Source: Pseudobacter sp051955275
GTDB lineage: Bacteria > Bacteroidota > Bacteroidia > Chitinophagales > Chitinophagaceae
Direction of reading: 5' to 3'
NCBI RefSeq assembly: GCF_051955275.1
Contig: NZ_JBQCGW010000166.1
Location: 1 to 10,797 of the forward strand
Length of the DNA stretch: 10,797 nt
The notes beneath the pieces were generated by a model, which searched no databases, was not told the DNA's origin, and saw nothing but the letters and a program-made list of their open reading frames with translations. Numbering within the stretch: the first letter of the stretch is position 1; each line of letters starts with the position of its first letter. This document shows, piece after piece, positions 6,404 to 10,797 of the stretch. The position numbers and the translations under genes were made by a program.

Positions 6404-6844
6404 TTAAAAGACTTCTCCATCTGCGGAAACGGTCCAGCTGCCTTCCGCAATCTCAGTCTCCAGGTCTTCGAAGTCCCAGCCGCAATACCCGATAAACAGC
6501 TTGATGTCTTTTTCAGTAAGCGTTTTATTGTTCATCATTCGTACGGCTTCCTGGAAATCCCCACCCACGTGGATATTGCCAGTAACGTGTTCACCGCCGC
6601 TGATCAGGTCAGGGCGCTGGTGTATGAAGAAGAGATGCTCCCTGTCAACCGGCCCGCCATCATACATGGGGAAAGGCGCGCTGTGTTTGAATTCTTCCAG
6701 GTCGTTGAAGCGATGCTCAAACTGAACATTCACCACATAGCCCATGGCTCCTTTTTCATTGTATTCGGTAATGAACAATACGGTCTTTTCAAAAAACGTA
6801 TCATCCAGGAGAGAAGTGGCGGTCAAGAAAATTCCTGCTTTCAT
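6404..6844 (-). CDS. yqgE: YqgE/AlgH family protein, short form
   Basis: A 146-residue protein of the YqgE/AlgH (DUF179) family. Family marks are the N-terminal MKAGIFLTATSLLDDTFFEK, TEYNEKGAMGYVVN (26-39), YDGGPVD (61-67), LFFIHQRPDL (71-80), LFIGYCGWDFEDLETEI (116-132) and GSW (135-137). The frame is open upstream to 6967, but the ATG at 6844 starts at the family N-terminus and avoids overlap with the transporter gene. Family members are usually about 180-190 residues; this one ends at SADGEVF soon after the GSW block and lacks the last 30-40 residues. Downstream frames show no continuation, so this is a natural short form and not a frameshift. The function of YqgE is not known, and AlgH was once linked to alginate regulation in Pseudomonas. 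It follows the symporter gene after 41 bases and may be co-transcribed with it. Confidence 0.93.
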   Translation of the reverse strand: MKAGIFLTATSLLDDTFFEKTVLFITEYNEKGAMGYVVNVQFEHRFNDLEEFKHSAPFPMYDGGPVDREHLFFIHQRPDLISGGEHVTGNIHVGGDFQEAVRMMNNKTLTEKDIKLFIGYCGWDFEDLETEIAEGSWTVSADGEVF

Positions 6845-6885
6845 ATTATACGAAGGTAATGCAGGAATGTTATAAAGCTGTATTT

Positions 6886-8529
6886 CTACCGGAAGCACCA
6901 ATATAATACAACCATAGTGAGAAAAAGCACACCAGTGATTACTTTGTAATTCCCGATACCTTTCCATCCCTTGATCTGTAGCGGTTCCCAGATTGAATTC
7001 CAGTATAGTTTTTTACTTTCTTCAGTATGCTGAACAGGAAAAACATAAGAGAGAAGTATCTGTAAGATCATGCAGATAACAAACAGATAAAAGGTCATCA
7101 TCATGAAGGGGATCTTTCCCGTGAATGTATCCGGTTGGATCTTGTTGACAGTAAATGCAACCACTCCCAATGCAGAGCCGATCCACAACGTATACTGCGC
7201 AGCTTTCGCTGATGCCCGCTTCCAGAAAATGCCAAGCAGGAAGATACAGGTGATAGGAGGGGCGATATGTGCAATGATATCATTGATGCCGGTGAACAGG
7301 CTCTCATACTGATTGATCAGCGGCAGCAGCAACAGGGAAATAGCGAGTGCAATTACAGCAGACCATCTTCCCACACTTACAAGCTGTTTATCTGTGGCGG
7401 CGGGTTTGAATCGCTTGTACAGATCGTAACTGCTCAATGTGGCAATAGCATTCAATGCACCGGCGATCTGACTCATGAGGCCCGATAACAAAGCTGCAAC
7501 CAGTATCCCTACCAGTCCCGAAGGCAGCAACTGAATGATCATGAGTGTGTAAATTCCTTTCGTATTCAACACCTCTTCTCCATTCACAACCGTGCGTGGC
7601 AGGCTGCTCAGGTCAATCATATTGTTATGATACAGGGCATAGGCAAACAGACCTGGAAGAATGAAAATGAAGACTGGTAATATTTTGATGAAGCCGCAGA
7701 AGAGCACACCTGCTTTTGCATGGTTCTCATCTTTGGCGCCCAGCACACGTTGCACGATGGTCTGATCGGCGCACCAGTACCAGATCCCGAGAAAAGGATA
7801 ACCAACCAATACAGCCAGCCAGGATAATCCGGACGGATCTCCAACCGGACGTACCATGGATAATTTATCAGAAGCGTTTGTTTGCTCGAGTGCGTGCACC
7901 ATACCATCCCAGCCTCCAGCTTTGTTCCATGCAAAAAATGTGATGATAACAGCTCCTGCAATCAGTACAATACTCTGAATGGATTCTGTGACGATCACGG
8001 ATTTCAATCCGCCAATGATGGTATACAAACCCGTCAGCACTGTGATGAGAATGATGCTCACGTACATGTTCACTCCGAACAGTGTTTCCAGTACGATACC
8101 TCCAGCTAAAAAGGAGAAAGCGATATGGATCACGATGGCGGAAAGTATGGAGATCAGTGAGAGCCAGTCCCTGCAGGCCCGGTTATACCGCTTCTCCAGA
8201 AAATCAGGCAGCGTGACCACTCCTGAACGGATATAAAACGGAACGAAAAACAGAGCGAGCAGGATCAGTACCAGCACGGCCATCCATTCAAAATTGCCAT
8301 TCAGTAATCCTGAATCAAAGCCGCTCTGGGCAAGACTTACCAGGTGCAGGCAGGAGATATTGGTAGCAAACAATGCCAGTCCGATCCAGGGCCATCGCAG
8401 GGTTTTGCCGGCGAGGAAATAGGTTTCGGAGGAGACGGTTTTTTTGCCTGAGCGGCTGCCCCAAAGTCCTATCGTGACAATGGCAAGTACATAGCCGATG
8501 GTGATGATGATATCGGGAGTCTGGATCAA
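6886..8529 (-). CDS. SGLT-type sodium:solute symporter, candidate L-fucose transporter
   Basis: A 547-residue integral membrane protein of the solute:sodium symporter (SSS) family with about 14 hydrophobic segments. WYWCADQTIVQRVLGAK (250-266) is the SGLT-subgroup signature (human SGLT1 has WYWCTDQVIVQR). LLPSGLVGILVAALLSGLMS (334-353), YDLYKRF (368-374) and PPITCIFLLGIFWKR (424-438) match the same subgroup. Other SSS branches such as PutP or PanF lack the WYWC motif. The position equal to Ser393 of SGLT1 in the Na2 site appears to be Gln354 (MSQ), and the sugar-contacting Gln457 appears to be Asn416. Both placements rest on alignment by eye. The gene starts 5 bases after the stop of L-fuconate dehydratase, which suggests translational coupling and makes L-fucose, L-fuconate or a related sugar the likely substrate. 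The inner-membrane location is certain; the substrate is inferred from context only. Confidence 0.92.
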   Translation of the reverse strand: MIQTPDIIITIGYVLAIVTIGLWGSRSGKKTVSSETYFLAGKTLRWPWIGLALFATNISCLHLVSLAQSGFDSGLLNGNFEWMAVLVLILLALFFVPFYIRSGVVTLPDFLEKRYNRACRDWLSLISILSAIVIHIAFSFLAGGIVLETLFGVNMYVSIILITVLTGLYTIIGGLKSVIVTESIQSIVLIAGAVIITFFAWNKAGGWDGMVHALEQTNASDKLSMVRPVGDPSGLSWLAVLVGYPFLGIWYWCADQTIVQRVLGAKDENHAKAGVLFCGFIKILPVFIFILPGLFAYALYHNNMIDLSSLPRTVVNGEEVLNTKGIYTLMIIQLLPSGLVGILVAALLSGLMSQIAGALNAIATLSSYDLYKRFKPAATDKQLVSVGRWSAVIALAISLLLLPLINQYESLFTGINDIIAHIAPPITCIFLLGIFWKRASAKAAQYTLWIGSALGVVAFTVNKIQPDTFTGKIPFMMMTFYLFVICMILQILLSYVFPVQHTEESKKLYWNSIWEPLQIKGWKGIGNYKVITGVLFLTMVVLYWCFR

Positions 8530-8534
8530 GGGAA

Positions 8535-9755
8535 CTATTTTAAATCACAACTGCTGCCGGCCTCCTGCGGTGTTTTGTAAACACCGCCTGCAATGTCAAC
8601 CGGTTGAGTGAAATATTGTTTAAGGTGGGGGATATGCTCCAGGAACAATGCAGGCAGGTCTGCAGAAATATGATTGAAGAGCACCAAATGCTGATGAAGT
8701 TGTCCCATATCTCCAACATGCGGCACAACAGGTACCTCAAATTTTTTGCTCATGAGGCTGACGAGCAGGAATTCACTTACACCTGCCACGCGGGTGGCAT
8801 CCACCTGTATGAAACCTGCAGATCCTGTCTGAAGATAATTCTTGAAAAGGATGCTGTTGGGAACATGTTCACCCAGCGCCAGTTTCATGGGAGCGATCTC
8901 TTTGGCGAGCGTGAGGTGTGCCAGGATATCGTCGGGGTGCGTGGGTTCTTCGATCCAGTAAGGGTTCATGTTTTTGAGGCGGTTACAGATCCTGATGGCC
9001 TGGTCGAGGCGCCATTGCTGATTGGCATCCAGCATGATGGTGATATCGTTGCCAGCTGTTGCACGCACCAGCATGGCGCGCCTGATATCCCGGTCTTCTT
9101 CGGCACTGCCCACTTTCAGTTTCATGGCGCGGAAACCTGCATCGATGGCCTTCCGGCAGTTCAGTACAATGTCTTCGTCGGAGTAATGGAACCAACCCAC
9201 TGATGTATCGTAAGCAGTATAACCGGAGTCAAGGATCTTGTGCCTGGACTGTTTTGTTGCCAGTGCATTGGTAAGAATTTGTTTGGCGGAACTTTTATCA
9301 AGCACATCTTCCACGTATGAAAAATCAAGTAGTGCAACCACTTCATCAGGTGTGAGATCGATCAGCAATTTCCATAACGGAACCTGTTTCTTTTTAGCCC
9401 AGAGATCGAAGCATGCATTGGTAACGGCTGCGAGCGCCAGGTGCACCACACCTTTCTGAGGGCCCAGCCAGCGGAATTGTTGCGCATTGGCCAGTTTGTT
9501 CTGAATGGCGCCGAAATCCAACATGATCTCTTCGATGTCTTTACCAACCAGTTGTTCTGCGTAGAATTCAATGGCAGCGCAGACCAGCGCATTCCCTTCT
9601 CCGAGTGTGAAAGCGAAGCCGGTCCCGGAGATCCCGCTATCGTCTTTAAGCATACAAACGGCATAGGCGTATTGCGGGTTTTGGTGGATGGCATCGCTGC
9701 CTGCACCATGCTGAAGTGTGTAGCGGCAATCCCGCGTAGAATGTGATTTGATCAT
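8535..9755 (-). CDS. fucD: L-fuconate dehydratase (enolase superfamily)
   Basis: A 406-residue enolase-superfamily enzyme that removes water from L-fuconate to give 2-keto-3-deoxy-L-fuconate. Long blocks match the Xanthomonas L-fuconate dehydratase and human ENOSF1 as I recall them: SDAIHQNPQYAYAV (20-33), FRWLGPQKGVVHLALAAV (94-111), AYDTSVGWFHYSDE (181-194). The catalytic set is complete: KLKVG with Lys212 and Lys214, metal ligands Asp243 (LDAN), Glu269 (WIEEP) and Glu296 (LGEH), and the dyad Asp319 (QVDATR) and His346 (VPHVGD). Each lies 5-6 residues before its Xanthomonas counterpart (Lys220, Asp248, Glu274, Glu301, Asp324, His351). The C-terminus stops at GSSCDLK, roughly 30 residues earlier than in Xanthomonas, without loss of active-site residues. 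The frame is open to 9881, but the ATG at 9755 matches the family start and avoids overlap with the SDR gene. It lies 25 bases after the SDR gene and 5 bases before the symporter gene. Confidence 0.95.
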   Translation of the reverse strand: MIKSHSTRDCRYTLQHGAGSDAIHQNPQYAYAVCMLKDDSGISGTGFAFTLGEGNALVCAAIEFYAEQLVGKDIEEIMLDFGAIQNKLANAQQFRWLGPQKGVVHLALAAVTNACFDLWAKKKQVPLWKLLIDLTPDEVVALLDFSYVEDVLDKSSAKQILTNALATKQSRHKILDSGYTAYDTSVGWFHYSDEDIVLNCRKAIDAGFRAMKLKVGSAEEDRDIRRAMLVRATAGNDITIMLDANQQWRLDQAIRICNRLKNMNPYWIEEPTHPDDILAHLTLAKEIAPMKLALGEHVPNSILFKNYLQTGSAGFIQVDATRVAGVSEFLLVSLMSKKFEVPVVPHVGDMGQLHQHLVLFNHISADLPALFLEHIPHLKQYFTQPVDIAGGVYKTPQEAGSSCDLK

Positions 9756-9780
9756 ATAGAAGATTAGAATCTGTTTGAAT

Positions 9781-10539
9781 TCATCTGCGATAACCCAGTT
9801 CTGCTCCCCCACTGACTGGCAGTATGCATCCGGTGATGAATCTTGCGGCATCACTGAGCAGGAATACGCAGGCGTCTGCAATCACGTCTCCATCGGGCAG
9901 TTTGCCCAGTGGATGCAACTGATCGAGGTATTGAAAGATGCTCTCGCTGTTGGGCTGATCGAGACCCCATTGGCGCAGCATGGGTGTGTTCACGGCCGCA
10001 GGAGCAACAGCATTCACCCTGATGCCCATGGGCGCATAATCCAGTGCCATGGCTTTTGTAAGGGCGTTCACTGCGCCCTTGGTAGCCACGTAAGCCGCAT
10101 GATTTTCCTGTCCGATCTGCGCAACCAGCGAACTGGTGCTGAGGATGGATCCTCTTGAATGTTCCAGGTGAGGAAGAGCAAAGCGCGTGGTGAGGTAAAT
10201 ACTCTTTACATTCAGGTTGAAGACCTGCTGCCATTGCGCAGCTGATGTTTTATGTAACGGCAGCGAGGGATTAGCAGTTCCAGCATTATTATGAACAGCA
10301 TCCAGTTTACCATACCGTTCAATAATTGCTGCAACAGCTGCTTCCACATCCGCCTCCTGTGTAATATCTGTTTTGCAAAAAAAATGATTGCCGCTTGCCA
10401 GATGGCTGAGCTTCTCCTGCCCGGCGGGATTGTTATCCAGTATACATACATATGCTCCTGCCTTTGCATAGGCCTGGGCGCATTCCCATCCGATACCATC
10501 GGCGCCACCTGTAAGTAAAATGACTTTTTCTGTAAGCAT
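9781..10539 (-). CDS. SDR oxidoreductase, probable L-fucose dehydrogenase
   Basis: A 252-residue classical short-chain dehydrogenase. TGGADGIG (10-17) binds the nucleotide, Asp35 at the end of the second strand favours NAD over NADP, NNAG is at 84-87, and the tetrad is Asn110, Ser137, Tyr150 and Lys154 (YVATK). The stretch SLVAQIGQ...YVATKGAV and the end SGGAELGY resemble human HSD17B14, which oxidises L-fucose (its end, from memory, is TGGAELGY). This, with the adjacent fuconate dehydratase, favours L-fucose to L-fuconolactone. The alternative is 2-keto-3-deoxy-L-fuconate dehydrogenase, also an SDR of the same pathway; the sequence alone does not exclude it. A TTG at 10548 would add three residues (MLV); the ATG at 10539 is chosen because MLTEKVILLTGG begins like other family members. 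It is the first gene of the minus-strand run and is divergent from the regulator-like gene at 10760. Confidence 0.9.
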   Translation of the reverse strand: MLTEKVILLTGGADGIGWECAQAYAKAGAYVCILDNNPAGQEKLSHLASGNHFFCKTDITQEADVEAAVAAIIERYGKLDAVHNNAGTANPSLPLHKTSAAQWQQVFNLNVKSIYLTTRFALPHLEHSRGSILSTSSLVAQIGQENHAAYVATKGAVNALTKAMALDYAPMGIRVNAVAPAAVNTPMLRQWGLDQPNSESIFQYLDQLHPLGKLPDGDVIADACVFLLSDAARFITGCILPVSGGAELGYRR

Positions 10540-10552
10540 GACAAGCAATTTG

Positions 10553-10577
10553 CATCCGGAAAATGATCCACCGGATG
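10553..10577. other. Inverted repeat in the SDR gene leader
   Basis: CATCCGG (10553-10559) and CCGGATG (10571-10577) form a perfect 7-bp inverted repeat with an 11-base spacer. It sits 14-38 bases upstream of the SDR ATG at 10539. It could fold as a small hairpin in the leader near the ribosome entry region, or be a dyad operator. No T tract follows on the minus strand, so a terminator is unlikely. Confidence 0.4.
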
Positions 10578-10649
10578 ATCGTTTTAGGTTAGTAAAACTA
10601 ATCCCTCTGATTGCTGAAAACCAGAACTGGATTCACCAGTAATCACCGG

Positions 10650-10735
10650 ATATTAGCAGAATCGGGTTTCTATTAGTTATATTTTAGCTTAATTTGGAGA
10701 AAAATGGACATTTTGAATGGTTATTCTGCTAATAT
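10650..10735. promoter_or_regulatory. Paired 13-bp inverted repeat, probable operator pair of the fucose operon
   Basis: ATATTAGCAGAAT (10650-10662) and its exact complement ATTCTGCTAATAT (10723-10735) lie 60 bases apart. Centres at 10656 and 10729 are 73 bp apart, close to seven turns of the helix, so both arms face the same side. The right arm is 24 bases before the start of the divergent regulator-like gene, and the left arm about 110 bases before the SDR start. Further TTAG elements occur between the arms (10673-10676, 10684-10687) and nearer the SDR gene (10589-10592, with CTAA at 10598-10601). Each arm is asymmetric, as is usual for AraC-type sites. Binding by the neighbouring regulator is inferred. 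Confidence 0.6.
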
Positions 10736-10759
10736 TCTACCAATCACCCAATTGGATTT

Positions 10760-10797
10760 ATGAAGCCAGTACACACCACGGTTCCTGAGAGTATCAA
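10760..10797 (+). CDS. Start of a divergent gene, possibly an AraC-family regulator, partial
   Basis: An ATG at 10760 opens a frame of 12 codons, MKPVHTTVPESI, that runs off the window. Many Bacteroidota AraC-type regulators with an N-terminal cupin begin MKPV..xVP.s followed by a strand-rich sugar-sensing domain, so this start fits. Position supports it too: it is divergent from the probable fucose operon, with a paired inverted repeat between them. The fragment is too short to prove either coding or family. Confidence 0.4.
   Translation, partial: MKPVHTTVPESI

Noticed and set aside
6845..6967. Upstream extension of yqgE (41 extra residues)
   Set aside because: It overlaps the end of the transporter gene and adds sequence foreign to the family; the ATG at 6844 fits the YqgE N-terminus.
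8604..9203. A 199-codon open frame on the plus strand inside the fucD gene
   Set aside because: It lies wholly antisense to a secure enzyme gene, has no recognisable domain, and its Cys/His-rich composition is that of a mirrored frame.
9756..9881. Upstream extension of fucD (42 extra residues)
   Set aside because: It overlaps the SDR gene, and the L-fuconate dehydratase family begins at the ATG at 9755.
9775..10158. A 127-codon plus-strand frame across the fucD-SDR junction
   Set aside because: It is antisense to two well supported genes, and its sequence shows no family pattern.

Overview
The window looks like a chromosomal segment of a Bacteroidota bacterium, most likely of the Chitinophagaceae type. 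The protein families, the AT-rich leaders without clear Shine-Dalgarno sequences, the short lipoprotein signals and the similarity of several products to Chitinophaga/Niastella-like proteins all point that way. This placement is inferred from remembered family resemblance; no database was searched. There is no rRNA, tRNA, CRISPR array, insertion sequence or phage gene. No gene-free stretch exceeds 300 bases.

Left part (1-2002, all minus strand): the N-terminal part of a secreted protein with a macroglobulin-like (MG2) beta domain, cut off by the window edge; a 38-residue lysine-rich protein gene with its own promoter-like boxes and a clear intrinsic terminator; and a secreted serine hydrolase of the beta-lactamase/class C PBP fold whose second and third active-site motifs are altered.

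Middle part (2258-6382, plus strand): lemA overlaps by four bases (ATGA) the gene of a DUF2207 membrane protein that ends in a poly-glycine tail with a final Trp. Two unrecognised lipoprotein genes follow. The four genes probably form an envelope-associated operon of unknown process.

Right part (10539-6404, minus strand): a tight operon-like run of an SDR (best read as L-fucose dehydrogenase), L-fuconate dehydratase, an SGLT-type sodium/solute symporter and a short YqgE/AlgH-family protein. The dehydratase is the firmest call: all catalytic residues and long diagnostic blocks match the known enzyme. Together the first three genes suggest uptake and non-phosphorylating oxidation of L-fucose (L-fucose to fuconolactone, fuconate, then 2-keto-3-deoxy-L-fuconate). 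The lactonase and the late steps are not in the window.

At the right edge a divergent gene starts at 10760 and runs off the window; its first 12 residues resemble the start of AraC-family regulators. The 220 bases between it and the SDR gene hold a perfect 13-bp inverted repeat whose arms lie 73 bp apart centre to centre, about seven helical turns. It is the best regulatory signal in the window. I see no clearly new defence or mobile system. The most worthwhile leads are the small lysine-rich gene, the fucose operon with its SGLT-type transporter and paired operator, and the two lipoproteins linked to LemA/DUF2207.
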